A DNA stretch of 38,052 bases from a virus. The position numbers and the translations under genes are program-made. The notes below the pieces were generated by a model. It was not told the DNA's origin, made no database searches, and saw only the letters and a list, made by a program, of their open reading frames with translations. Location: the IMG/VR virus record IMGVR_UViG_3300017917_005055, positions 1-38,052 of that record. One strand, written 5' to 3'. Below, piece by piece: positions 28,801 through 37,758 of the stretch (position 1 is the first letter of the stretch; every line of letters starts with the position of its first letter).

Positions 28801-29052
28801 AAAATAATCATACGCCTTAATAGAATGATTAAAAGATTCATTTGAAACTTTTTTATTTTCAAAATTTCTGATATCTTTGTCAATGAAAAATTTATTAAAT
28901 TCAATATTTCTTAAACTTAAATGATTCTCATATTGAAAAATATTGAATTCATACTTTGATATACTGTCTAATATCGCATTTTTTTTATCAATATTAATAA
29001 AGCATCTTCCTGATTTTATATAACTACCTACGTTTTTTATTCTTTTTTCCAT
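25831..29052 (-). CDS. Large virion protein, 1073 residues
   Basis: Not assigned to a named family. It is polar and Asn/Lys/Phe-rich, with no signal peptide or membrane segment. The segment about 755-800 (SPYVLYPHDKIALCVS, then IAIKDGKCKFSLFGHFLQDE) resembles, from memory, a recurring region of unnamed structural proteins in large phages (a 'YxLxPxDxL... SxLxLxGxxxxE' pattern), which supports a virion role. The C-terminus YPFYDNVMRWNKWTWTLNE (about 1045-1063) is unusually Trp/Tyr-rich for this protein. Its start codon lies 2 bases after the stop of the 362-residue gene, so the two are probably made together and may form one complex. Confidence 0.8.
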   Translation of the reverse strand: MEKRIKNVGSYIKSGRCFINIDKKNAILDSISKYEFNIFQYENHLSLRNIEFNKFFIDKDIRNFENKKVSNESFNHSIKAYDYFKNLYFSSLNLAIPSTFSNLTYVKNQNININELEKYPKFLEVKQNKKIENINNSIFGKKYFNDTNIENLYKIEKLFTNQNSNFKKSYSNSNSYYKYIQVENKNISRQENLINSKEEFSSLELSQKNEKYFEINIVPTGEAKDHDLILQFSNPVMEESLDDENEYTTFSSAQIHSGVLSKKRSTGNINDRRFYKFNTPFSIYNFSKKAWEYRGLIYPVYHMATEYIESYLGSIYPSIDQQTINGKNIVKIKILEKDNNLSKKINDTPNGFLDFFKKYFCYYCPLTNTPSIIIKRKTNNQVYDMLLDFPFLSVPTEQFGFPNHFKFHCFEDNLIEMKNFIEKPFVLNRTSFSTNVEIICEVNDEEGYFEEPVNACLNYFIIKQTSMFENQNVNTDWSPVSLNKEAYQVFISGSSNSFKEDLKIEKDTNVTDNTQKVVRLLNNQNIIFNYNTSSYDNKLEPGSLYDYNFYFGSNTLNGDLDISNNQKHIREIVNFGNAVFLTPPKSLVEDYYPALGEPYGYTSILNNKFLNYLNQNNFDFMKVVDYPNHQKILDDLNLTAILDFSGEISINSPCRANTLIKNTVNSHLINFDFELSAGNNFEKLNLQRSLNNINSGKHIVQSTDFENKIFSSNITDNFGEVYIPSGSDARIYKNKYYAQGAQDLNSKSLSPYVLYPHDKIALCVSISPIIHPKPIKQIIAIKDGKCKFSLFGHFLQDEKKITDENDVLKNYHTNNFPNVIIGDILNTNEYSDFTNLDYLTYPDRLYTKNNKFISGNRELDDPSSIISSGKTYIPYNRIGNDYNLNTNEKFIYDDAFLQYTQEYKVTGNSNLVPTYYKNNIFNDLLVYKKYDYELNNENFNESFKNLNLKTFNCYFSKSRYGHLRDMFEQRSYTALYNIANNIKENIIEKQFINSVNGQTITDLTEVPNINKSLTYELVNSGLNPVEIQDVLVEDIGRLPYPFYDNVMRWNKWTWTLNEISKSKHVAFMENVSA

Positions 29053-29054
29053 TT

Positions 29055-30143
29055 TTATTCTAGACCTTTAAAAGCAATTGAATTTTTACCTAAACTGTTT
29101 GTATATGAATAATCAAAACCGCAAGAAGTAAATTTATCATTTTCTTTATATAAAATATTATTTTCTCTATTCGTAATTTCTTCATATAACCTTAAATTCT
29201 TAAAAATATTTTTAAAAGTTAAATCATGATAATTGTTTAAAGAATAAACTTCATTAATATCTTCATCTTTAAAAGAAATTATATTTGATTGCTGTGGCAA
29301 TACAGCAAAAGATTCTGTCGAAATAAAATTTTTTAAAGTATAATTTTCAACAAAATACAATTCTGGAATTATATTTTCATAATAAGATGTAAAGTTTTCA
29401 TCATTTAAATTAGTTGCATCAGAATATGAAATACTTTGATTTCTTGTGTTTATTGAGTTGTTGATACTTGCCCAAAATCTATTAGGTTCATATTCTTGCT
29501 TTGATTTAAACTGAATTTCATTCATAAAGGCAAGTGGCTCTAAGTTTTTGCCTTCAAGGTTTAAATCCAAAGAATTATTATAATTTATTGGATAATTAAA
29601 TTTTTTAATATATTGCATTTTGATATTGTCATCATAAGAAACCAAAGGAAACAATACTGCTTCTTCAATATTGTTCAATAGATGAAAAACATTAGGAAAG
29701 ACAATGTTTTCATTAAAAGGCAAATAATTTTTATTGAATCTTTCGTCTTCTTTATAAGGAATATCAAAATCAGTTGTAACATTTGTTTTTTTCAAACTTT
29801 GATCATTCAACAATAACAGGTTGTCATTTTCTTTTTTTGAATCATTAAAAAAAGAAGAAGAAACAATTGTGTCTTTTTGAAATAAATTATTTAAATTACT
29901 ATTTATTTGGAATATTGAAATTTCTTTATTGACAGAATTCTTAAGAATAGAATATTGTGAATTTACAACAAGGTTCGGAGAAACAATATTACCAATCCGT
30001 GGAAGGCAATTTAAAACTATTCCTTCTTTTATTATTTGCCTGATTAGACTTCCAGAAGATATTTGATTGCTTTCTATTTGAAATATTTCAAATTCTTCTT
30101 CTGGAGTTTGATCTAAAAAAGCAGTACTAGGGATACTCAGCAT
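29055..30143 (-). CDS. Hypothetical virion-module protein, 362 residues
   Basis: Not recognised. It is acidic to neutral, rich in Asn, Ser, Phe and Ile, with no obvious domain, signal peptide or membrane helix. The N-terminus begins MLSIPSTAFLDQTPEEEFEI. It is sandwiched between the 1249- and 1073-residue genes in the same direction, with only 2 bases to the next start, so it is probably an accessory or adaptor protein of the same structure. The start at ATG 30143 has only a weak AAGA-type site in a 35-base A/T gap. There is no sign of frameshift or truncation. Confidence 0.78.
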   Translation of the reverse strand: MLSIPSTAFLDQTPEEEFEIFQIESNQISSGSLIRQIIKEGIVLNCLPRIGNIVSPNLVVNSQYSILKNSVNKEISIFQINSNLNNLFQKDTIVSSSFFNDSKKENDNLLLLNDQSLKKTNVTTDFDIPYKEDERFNKNYLPFNENIVFPNVFHLLNNIEEAVLFPLVSYDDNIKMQYIKKFNYPINYNNSLDLNLEGKNLEPLAFMNEIQFKSKQEYEPNRFWASINNSINTRNQSISYSDATNLNDENFTSYYENIIPELYFVENYTLKNFISTESFAVLPQQSNIISFKDEDINEVYSLNNYHDLTFKNIFKNLRLYEEITNRENNILYKENDKFTSCGFDYSYTNSLGKNSIAFKGLE

Positions 30144-30178
30144 GATTATTCTTTTTTAATTATTAATTAATATTAATA

Positions 30179-33100
30179 TCAATAATCTTCTCTTAAAATT
30201 CTACCTTCTTTGTTAAGATAATTTATATTTCTTTTGCTAAACGAAAGAGAATTTATCCAACTTTGCCCATCTTCACTTTTAAAGTTTCCTATAATTGGAG
30301 ATTGAGATTCATATTGTTTATAATAATATTTATGACGTTCTAAAGAATGAGATTCAATAACGTAAATATTGTTATTGAATTTTACTCTACTTGAAATAAA
30401 CTGCTGTAAAAGCTCTGTAAGAACATTATCAAATATTTGATAGATTTCATATAGAGGAGTCATATTCAAAGAAGAAGAGACTATTCTTTCAAAATAAAGA
30501 TCTCTAACTTTTTCGAAATTTACATAACTAATTTCATTTAAATTTGAAAAACTACTTAGGTTGTTTGACCAATACTCTAGACTAGAAAAAAGAAATGATA
30601 TGTCTTCATTTAAATGTTTTGTATTCGACATTTCAACCGAAAATCGACTATCTGATTTGTTTTTATTTATATACTGGTTTATAGAATAAACTGGCGCAAT
30701 GGAAATATTTTCTTTTTCTGCCAATTCGTTTGAAATAAATCCTCCAATTTTTACCTTGTTTGTTTCATTTAATTCATCAAATTTCGTATCTAATTCTGCA
30801 AGATACAATGATTTGTTAGACGCATAACTTGTAACTTTTTCAGAAGATGTTGTAAACTGTATAAAGTCATATGACACAATGTTTCTATATATAGAAAAAT
30901 CTGTTGATAAATCTAGATTTTGGCTATAATCAATAATTTTATTGCAAGAAGACATCTTTATGTCACTGCCAGGCGTTAAACTGATATCTTGTGCTTCATT
31001 TAATTTTTCCTGCATGTTTAAATCTAACATTAAAAAATCTTTAATTTTTTTATTATTCTTGTTCGATAATAATAGATCTGCACAAGACACAGAAAAAGGA
31101 TTTTTTGCATGTAATGTTATTTCTTTTTGACTAACTTCTATATATGATTTCCATATTTTAAAAAAAGAAATATTTCCATTAAAGTTTAAATTTTCTTCAA
31201 AAAGATGATTGTAATCGATTAAAGTATTCGTAAATTTACCATAAAAAGGATTTGTGTCTATACTGCTTGATTCATTTGAGTACAAACATGAACCGTTTCT
31301 GTTACCAGAAGAAGATAAAGACACCCTAGAGCCAAATGAAATAATCGATTCATTACCATCAAAAACATGAATATTTTGAGAAGTTTCAAAATCTATCATA
31401 TGTATTTTCTCAAATTGATTTGAAAAACCTGCTCTTTGAATTGTCAATTTTATTTTATTGATATTCTTTTTTGTAAATTGCAATGAAAAATGCCAATATG
31501 AACCATCCATTAAATCTATATTTTCTATTTTTTTATACAGGTTGATTTCATTAATGTACAAAATTTGATTACTAGAATTTTTAAAAAAAAGATATAAATT
31601 TCCTTTTTTAGAAAAATTGTCATCTTTTATGAAGACTATTTCATAATATACAGGAAAATTATTTTCATTTTTTTCTATTTTTAATATCGACTCAATCAAT
31701 ATATTTTTATCTAGAGAAGCCGAGTTATCATAGTTTAAAAAAAATTCAATATTGAGATTTTTAAAATTTGCATCTGCCTCTCCTTGGCTGTTTATATTAA
31801 ATTTAAATTTATTTCCAGGATTTATTGTTAATTTGTTAGTATTGATTTTATATTCATAAAAAGGCAAAGTACTTATTGCCACTTTATTTGAATTGGTACT
31901 GCCTTTGAATTTTAAATATTGTAAATTTTTACTTCTAAAAGAAAAGCTTTCATCTACAAAACTATTTGAATTTGTTCCAAATTCACGAAATCGATAATAA
32001 TCCTCAGGTATAATACCTACAGAATTGAAAATAGATCTTATTGATTGTTTTGTGCCTTTCGAAGTAATAATGTCTCTAGAATTAATTAAAATTCTTTTCC
32101 ATATTTCGTTTTGAATAAATCTCAATGTGAATTCACTTTTGTCTTCACCGTCGGCTCCTAATATATAACCGTCTAGAATTTTATTTGTAGGACTATTTAA
32201 TATTTCTTTAAAGTCAAATCCGCTCATTTTTGCCATAAGAGGAATAAAAAAATTAACTGCACTAGACTTGTTATTGATATCAGAATATTCAAGATCAATC
32301 ATTTTAGGCAAAACCTGTAGATATAGTTTCAATTGATCAAAAAATCTTGCCCATATGATTAAAAGATTTGCAAAAGCTTGTTGTGCTTCTTTTTTTTGTC
32401 TTCCAGGATAGTCATATGTTGATTCTTTGTAATATTTTTCAACATTTTCATTTTTATAAATTTCATCAGTGTTATTTTCAATAGCTCCTTCAATGAAATA
32501 ATTTCTAGGAAAAAGTTTAAAAACTAAATTAGGATTATACTTGTCATAAGCGGTTGCTTCTTCTAAATATTGTTCATTTAATGCAATATGTGTGTCATAT
32601 GAAGGAATTATAACAGGATTAAGATCATATTCTTCAAACTTTAAAGGAGATTTGCCTATCACTGTTTTAATTCTAAGGTTTGAAATTGCAGTTTTAAAAG
32701 CATTAGAATCAGTAATTTGTGGTAAAAATTGAATTCTAGAATGGAGAGAGTTACCAGAATGATCAAAAACCAAGCTGTTATTTGTATATATTCCTGTTGG
32801 TTCATTAAATCTGAAATATAGTTTTAAAGCATCTGTTGCATAAACATTTCTGTCTTTGAATTTTATTGAAAACTTTTCATCTAAAGAGGAATGATAAAAA
32901 CGAAACTCATCAATATAACCTTTAAAATTGTTAAAACTAGATAAATCGAAATAAGTATTTCCTACAATGTGCATTGATCCATTGCCACCTATTTTAAAGT
33001 TTGTTAAATTTGAAATATTGATTTTTTTTGAAGATATAAATTTTTCAAATTTAACTTTTTGTGAATCTAAAATGCCTGAGTTTGAAAAATCCATCAGGTC

Positions 33101-33928
33101 TAATGAAATTTTAGCTTCATTTAATATGACGTTTAATTTTTTATTAGATTTATTTGTGTTTTCAATTGACAATATAACATGATGCCATTTTTTAATTTCT
33201 AAGACAAATTTACAAAAAGAAACACTGTCATAATCATCATTGTTGCTTAATAGAAAAACAACGTTGGCAAATTTATTTTGACCGATTTGAAAAAAATCTT
33301 TAATATAAAAAGTAAAACCATTGTTCTTAGAGCCGTTTCTATCTAGATATTGAAATATTATCTGATTTGCTGTGCTAGTATCTTCAATATAACATCTAAA
33401 ATCTATTGCAAAACTAGATAAACCAGGATCTAAAATAGGATTGGAAATTTTTTCATCAATTTTTTCATTTCTTTGAGAAGAAAATATATAACCTGATTTG
33501 TTTTGCACGCTTATATACGAATTATTAAATCTTAGATAACCTATGTTTTTATCAAATTTATTATAAATAGTTTTTGTAAAACCGTCAATATTCTTAAAAA
33601 AATCATCTACTTCTTGTTTTGTGCCATCAAAAGGAAATTTATCATAAATTGTATTAAATGCATATTCTGTTTTTGATACAGCCGAGTCAAAAAAACAATG
33701 ATTTGCAAAATTATCAAAATCAATAGAACCTATAAACTGTTGAGTGTTAAATAATCCTTTGTATGTGTCAAATCTATCATAAAATTGAAATTGATATTCA
33801 TCCGGATTCTTAGGTTGAAGATTGTCATCAGATAACGTGTAATTATCTCTGTTGATTCTATTGTTTTTATCTTTTAAATACATCGATTTATCAAAATAAA
33901 AATTATTGCTATTAAAATTATTAGCCAT
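30179..33928 (-). CDS. Large tail/baseplate protein with LamG-like domain and KGTKxxIR motif
   Basis: 1249 residues. Residues about 130-350 form a LamG/concanavalin-like domain (GLSSFAIDFRCYIED, IKKWHHVILSIEN, LNVILNEAKISLDL, GYIDEFRFYHSSLDE). Ahead of it, SIDFDNFANHCFFDSAV (68-84) and after it WARFFDQLKLYLQVLPK (526-542) and IITSKGTKQSIRSIFNSVGI (620-639) with YRFREFG (645-651) are features I recall from large tail proteins of diverse phages. The last segment is faintly like the baseplate-hub docking region of gpI-type proteins. A second beta-rich, LamG-like region may lie at about 730-900. The gene overlaps the upstream 629-residue gene by 8 bases (ATGGCTAA). Two genes after gp6, it may occupy a wedge or fibre-anchor role, which is inferred. 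Confidence 0.86.
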   Translation of the reverse strand: MANNFNSNNFYFDKSMYLKDKNNRINRDNYTLSDDNLQPKNPDEYQFQFYDRFDTYKGLFNTQQFIGSIDFDNFANHCFFDSAVSKTEYAFNTIYDKFPFDGTKQEVDDFFKNIDGFTKTIYNKFDKNIGYLRFNNSYISVQNKSGYIFSSQRNEKIDEKISNPILDPGLSSFAIDFRCYIEDTSTANQIIFQYLDRNGSKNNGFTFYIKDFFQIGQNKFANVVFLLSNNDDYDSVSFCKFVLEIKKWHHVILSIENTNKSNKKLNVILNEAKISLDLMDFSNSGILDSQKVKFEKFISSKKINISNLTNFKIGGNGSMHIVGNTYFDLSSFNNFKGYIDEFRFYHSSLDEKFSIKFKDRNVYATDALKLYFRFNEPTGIYTNNSLVFDHSGNSLHSRIQFLPQITDSNAFKTAISNLRIKTVIGKSPLKFEEYDLNPVIIPSYDTHIALNEQYLEEATAYDKYNPNLVFKLFPRNYFIEGAIENNTDEIYKNENVEKYYKESTYDYPGRQKKEAQQAFANLLIIWARFFDQLKLYLQVLPKMIDLEYSDINNKSSAVNFFIPLMAKMSGFDFKEILNSPTNKILDGYILGADGEDKSEFTLRFIQNEIWKRILINSRDIITSKGTKQSIRSIFNSVGIIPEDYYRFREFGTNSNSFVDESFSFRSKNLQYLKFKGSTNSNKVAISTLPFYEYKINTNKLTINPGNKFKFNINSQGEADANFKNLNIEFFLNYDNSASLDKNILIESILKIEKNENNFPVYYEIVFIKDDNFSKKGNLYLFFKNSSNQILYINEINLYKKIENIDLMDGSYWHFSLQFTKKNINKIKLTIQRAGFSNQFEKIHMIDFETSQNIHVFDGNESIISFGSRVSLSSSGNRNGSCLYSNESSSIDTNPFYGKFTNTLIDYNHLFEENLNFNGNISFFKIWKSYIEVSQKEITLHAKNPFSVSCADLLLSNKNNKKIKDFLMLDLNMQEKLNEAQDISLTPGSDIKMSSCNKIIDYSQNLDLSTDFSIYRNIVSYDFIQFTTSSEKVTSYASNKSLYLAELDTKFDELNETNKVKIGGFISNELAEKENISIAPVYSINQYINKNKSDSRFSVEMSNTKHLNEDISFLFSSLEYWSNNLSSFSNLNEISYVNFEKVRDLYFERIVSSSLNMTPLYEIYQIFDNVLTELLQQFISSRVKFNNNIYVIESHSLERHKYYYKQYESQSPIIGNFKSEDGQSWINSLSFSKRNINYLNKEGRILREDY

Positions 33929-35810
33929 TATGACCTACCCTAAATATTTCATTTGAAGAAACTGTTAAATTGTTTTGTTCTTGTTGATCAAGCTTAAAAA
34001 CAAATTGTATACGACGACCATAAAATAATTCAGAATTAAAGAAAGGAAACCAATAATAATCTTTTTCTTTTATGCATTTTGTAGCATTTTGCAATTTTGT
34101 CAAAGGTATCAATATTTCTCTAGTGTCATAATCGATTAATTCATAAAAAACATCACCTACATCTAAACCTTCTAGGCCATAAGGAGTTTTAACAAAATCA
34201 TGTTGTGCATCTAAATCATAAAAGATAACAGACATTTTATAAATTGAATTCAAAAGACTTAAGTCATGAGCAAAAAGCTTAACATTTGATCTTAATCTTT
34301 TGAATGTGTTTGTTGTTTGATATGTGTTTCTATAGACTTTTTTAACTTCAGAAAATATTATTGCATCTTGCTTTTTCCAATCAAATTTGAATTCTAGATA
34401 TTCTTTTGTTAACAATAGATCTAAAATATCATCATTGTCTAATGAGCTAATTGTCCATGAAGATTTGTAGACTCCTATGTTTTGATTATCTTTAATGTCT
34501 GTCAATTGAGAAACACTAAATTGATCAATAAAAACAGGGTCTGTTGATCCTGATATTAAATCAATCGACGTAATAATTAATGAAAGATCACCATCGACTA
34601 CATCAATAATTTGACCATTATCTAACTTTTTAATATTTGTTAATTTACCACCAATTTTATTGTAAAGCAAAGAGTTATTGCCTTGATCAAAATAAAAATT
34701 AATATTTGATGAAACATAATAACTTGAGTCATCAATCATAATATTCAAAGAAGGCTTAAGGCTTCTATTTCTTACATTTGAAGAAGCAAATCTTTTGGCA
34801 AAATAAGTTTCATCATCATAAAGACTTTGACTAGAAAATTGTACTACTAAACCATTATCGATTAATGCATCATTTTGTTTCCAAAAAGATTTATAGATAT
34901 TTGTTATGTCTATTTCTAGGTCTTCTGAATTCTTAAAAGTTTGATTGCATTGCTTAAAATCTGTTCCATTCCAATGAGTTACAACATCGGTTTCAGTATT
35001 GCTTCCACTTTTTTCTATTAATCCTATACTTCCTGAAGTTTCCCAATAAAATTTTTGGTTTGTTTGCCCGTTATAGTTTGCTAAAATAAAATTGGCAGTG
35101 TCAATGTCTTGAAGATTATATACGTCTCTTCCTAAACCTTCATTAAATTCTTTTGTCAAAGGTAAAACTTCCAAAGTATAATCTTTAGGTTTTGATATAC
35201 CTGATGTAACATCTTTCATGCTTAAATTGATAGAAATATAATCTTTTACTTTTTCATAGCTGAAATATTCATTGTTTTTTTCAATATCGAATTGTAATAA
35301 ACCTATTGAATATTCAACTCTAGAAAAATCCTGAATTAATTTAATTGTATCGTCCATAGGAATATTTAAATTCACAATATCTATAAAATCTGATTTATCC
35401 TGCGTTAACGAGATTAAACCTGTATTAGCATGAACTTCACAAATAATTCCTTTGTAAGGGGTATTAATTAAATCTTTAATCTTATTTGAAATTGTTTCAA
35501 TATTATTTACATTTAATAATCCTATAATAATTTTATCATTGACTAATCCACTGTCAACCATATCTACAGAGTGATCAAATTTAAAAGTATAAGTAACATT
35601 AGAAAAATTCTTAAAATCAAATTCTAATTGATCGGTCGGTCTAGATATAATTTTAAAAATAGCCTGTTGCTTTATTTTTGAATTTTCATTATAGATTTTA
35701 TATAAATCAATAGTCGATGATCTTCCAAAGTTTGCATATTTTCCATCTGTATTTAAATACATTCGGTTCGTGATGTAGGTGTCTTTTTTGCAAGGATAAA
35801 CAATATACAT
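33921..35810 (-). CDS. Virion protein, possible DNRLRE-like N-terminal domain
   Basis: 629 residues directly after the gp6-like gene. The N-terminus, DTYITNRMYLNTDGKYANFG (about 10-29) followed by IDLYKIYNENS and IFKI, resembles DNRLRE-type beta domains, which open with 'DTYI... N... G' and a run of strands and are used as surface or cell-wall modules. The central part (about 220-330: LTKEFNEGLGRDV, DFKQCNQTFKNSEDLEIDIT, ITNIYKSFW) also looks like the strands of such a domain. The C-terminal 150 residues are beta-rich. A GGA site precedes ATG 35810. An 8-base overlap with the 1249-residue gene implies coupled expression. It could be a fibre or baseplate decoration. The domain assignment is tentative. 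Confidence 0.82.
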   Translation of the reverse strand: MYIVYPCKKDTYITNRMYLNTDGKYANFGRSSTIDLYKIYNENSKIKQQAIFKIISRPTDQLEFDFKNFSNVTYTFKFDHSVDMVDSGLVNDKIIIGLLNVNNIETISNKIKDLINTPYKGIICEVHANTGLISLTQDKSDFIDIVNLNIPMDDTIKLIQDFSRVEYSIGLLQFDIEKNNEYFSYEKVKDYISINLSMKDVTSGISKPKDYTLEVLPLTKEFNEGLGRDVYNLQDIDTANFILANYNGQTNQKFYWETSGSIGLIEKSGSNTETDVVTHWNGTDFKQCNQTFKNSEDLEIDITNIYKSFWKQNDALIDNGLVVQFSSQSLYDDETYFAKRFASSNVRNRSLKPSLNIMIDDSSYYVSSNINFYFDQGNNSLLYNKIGGKLTNIKKLDNGQIIDVVDGDLSLIITSIDLISGSTDPVFIDQFSVSQLTDIKDNQNIGVYKSSWTISSLDNDDILDLLLTKEYLEFKFDWKKQDAIIFSEVKKVYRNTYQTTNTFKRLRSNVKLFAHDLSLLNSIYKMSVIFYDLDAQHDFVKTPYGLEGLDVGDVFYELIDYDTREILIPLTKLQNATKCIKEKDYYWFPFFNSELFYGRRIQFVFKLDQQEQNNLTVSSNEIFRVGHNG

Positions 35811-35819
35811 ATTTTTCCA

Positions 35820-35845
35820 ATATTTAATTTCTTAAGATTAAATAT
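35820..35845. other. Small hairpin between the gp6-like and 629-residue genes
   Basis: Nine-base inverted arms (35820-35828 and 35837-35845) around an 8-base loop in the 70-base gap. The stem is A/T only and no U-run follows, so termination is doubtful. A leader or processing structure for the 629-residue gene is possible. Confidence 0.3.
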
Positions 35846-35880
35846 CGTCATATGTAGTTACTTGAATAGCAATATTATTT

Positions 35881-37743
35881 TCAGGATGGAACTACTTTAA
35901 CATTAATATTATATTCAGGATATTTCATTTCAAATATCGCCCCAGTAGGTGGATATAGAACATCATTATAATTTATTGTGATAGGATTAAAAGAATCATT
36001 TGAATAGACTATTAGGTCGGACGGTGATCTTGTGTCTCCAGCGCCCGGCTCTCTAAAGCCTGCTACTGATGTTATAAAATATTTTTTGTCAGAGGCTATT
36101 GAATAAACATTTGGAGTATTAATTACAATATTGTATATATCGTCAAGTATAATAGGTTGACCAATTTGGTATAAGTCGAATCGACAAAATCTAATTAATC
36201 TTTCAATCACAGCATTTTTAACAGCGATAGCGTCATTTCCTTCTTTGATTCGAATATTAATATTAATTCCAAAGTTTAAAACAATTCCATCAAGTATAGT
36301 AAATGAATCACCTATTAATCGATACTCATTGATATATGTCGATATATTTTTCTTGAGAGCATCAGAACAAATTGTCAGATAGCCTTCATTGTCTTTGCTT
36401 AAAAGATATAGATTTTTATTAAAAAAATCATATTTATTGTCAACAATTGTAGCCTTTGAAATTCTTCCTAAAGGAGCCGGCATAGAATACAATCTGCCTA
36501 AAAGATCTTGATAATTGACAATACGATTTTGCATTTTTAGTGCATTTGGTATATTTTGTTGTAAATCTGTAAAATTCAAACCGTCGGTTCCGCCTGTAGC
36601 TTTTTCAAGATTTTCAACTGAAATATTTAATTTTATGTATGCTATATCACTATCTGTGGCATCATCTGAAAATATCATGTTCTCTTTGTCAATAATATCT
36701 TCTATAGAAAACTTAGGAATATTATGATTTAAGCCTCCGCCATATCTATATGTGACATATACCGTGGTATTTTTTGGAGCAATACCTAAACTGTTAGTCT
36801 TAAGAAGCATGCCTGGATCAAATGTTAATTTTGAAAAATACTCTCTTCCATATAGAGACAGTGCGGCTTTTGTAGGATCAATTAAAATATTTTCGTCAAC
36901 ATTTTGATTATTTCCTCCTCCAAATCTTAAGTTGACTTCACCAGTTAAAAGATTTTCCTCTTTGACAAATCTTCTAGATGCAGGTATAATTTCATAGTAT
37001 CTTTCATTGTTTAGATTGTTTTTAATTGATTTATAAATAGTGTCTTGTGAAAGATATTCTACTTCAAAATATTCATTATTTTCATCGTCATATACTTTTT
37101 CAATCATTGTTACATTCCCATTTGTCAAAGAGACAAGAGGAAATGAGTTTGTGGAATTTCCAAAGACAAAAGATTCTGTTGTTCTATTTCCTGAAATGCA
37201 CAAGCCTTCTTTTGTCAATATTTTATAACCTTGATCTGTATTTGTTGTTACTTTTTTATAAATACCATCATTAAAGTCTAAGTCTTCTAATAAAGAAAAA
37301 ATTATTCCTGAACTAGTTGAAATTCTTGTATTTTTTAAAATTTTAGGCAATTGGCTAGTTTTAATGTTTCCTCCGCTTACAAGATCTACTGTAATTTTAA
37401 AATCAACTATTGCAGTCGCTGGTGAAGGAGGAGAAGATTGTATGCCTGCTCTTCGAATGTGTTTCAATATATTTTCATTTTCTGTTGCTGTAGATGGGTC
37501 AAGTTCATTAAATTGATGATCCATATAAAAAGACATTGTATCACCTACGATTGATGCAAAATCCAAAAGCATACCTCCTAAAGAAGTTGATGAAAAATCA
37601 TTGATCTTGTCAGGAAAATATGTCACAGCATATTGTAATAACTCATTTCGAAAATCATCAAATGATTTAACCAAATAGTTTCTATTTTTTAATCTTTCTT
37701 CTTGCATTCTTGATTGCAAATCAGGTCTGTAATTGTTGCTCAT
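35881..37743 (-). CDS. 6: Baseplate wedge protein, T4 gp6-like (baseplate J family)
   Basis: 620 residues, close to T4 gp6 (660). It forms the intertwined ring of the baseplate wedge that links inner hub and periphery. The N-terminus has the family pattern: FDDFRNELLQYAVTYFPDK (about 28-46), SLGGMLLDFASIVGDTMSFY (54-73), a following NELDPSTATENENILKHIRR and the PSPA-type turn that opens a beta region. The C-terminal half contains GGTDGLNFTDLQQNIPN (about 391-407), NYQDLLGRLYSMPAPLGRIS (about 416-435) and a late DLYQIGQPIILDDIYNIV stretch, all usual in gp6/baseplate J proteins. It follows the gp25-like gene after 15 bases, the same pairing as gpW/gp25 and gpJ/gp6 in many contractile tails. It is preceded by an AAAG-type binding site before ATG 37743. 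Confidence 0.92.
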   Translation of the reverse strand: MSNNYRPDLQSRMQEERLKNRNYLVKSFDDFRNELLQYAVTYFPDKINDFSSTSLGGMLLDFASIVGDTMSFYMDHQFNELDPSTATENENILKHIRRAGIQSSPPSPATAIVDFKITVDLVSGGNIKTSQLPKILKNTRISTSSGIIFSLLEDLDFNDGIYKKVTTNTDQGYKILTKEGLCISGNRTTESFVFGNSTNSFPLVSLTNGNVTMIEKVYDDENNEYFEVEYLSQDTIYKSIKNNLNNERYYEIIPASRRFVKEENLLTGEVNLRFGGGNNQNVDENILIDPTKAALSLYGREYFSKLTFDPGMLLKTNSLGIAPKNTTVYVTYRYGGGLNHNIPKFSIEDIIDKENMIFSDDATDSDIAYIKLNISVENLEKATGGTDGLNFTDLQQNIPNALKMQNRIVNYQDLLGRLYSMPAPLGRISKATIVDNKYDFFNKNLYLLSKDNEGYLTICSDALKKNISTYINEYRLIGDSFTILDGIVLNFGININIRIKEGNDAIAVKNAVIERLIRFCRFDLYQIGQPIILDDIYNIVINTPNVYSIASDKKYFITSVAGFREPGAGDTRSPSDLIVYSNDSFNPITINYNDVLYPPTGAIFEMKYPEYNINVKVVPS

Positions 37744-37758
37744 TTTAAATTCTTTCTT

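Noticed and set aside
37047-37274. Plus-strand Leu/Phe-rich frames inside the gp6-like gene
   Set aside because: They are antisense to a well-supported baseplate gene and have no ribosome binding site.
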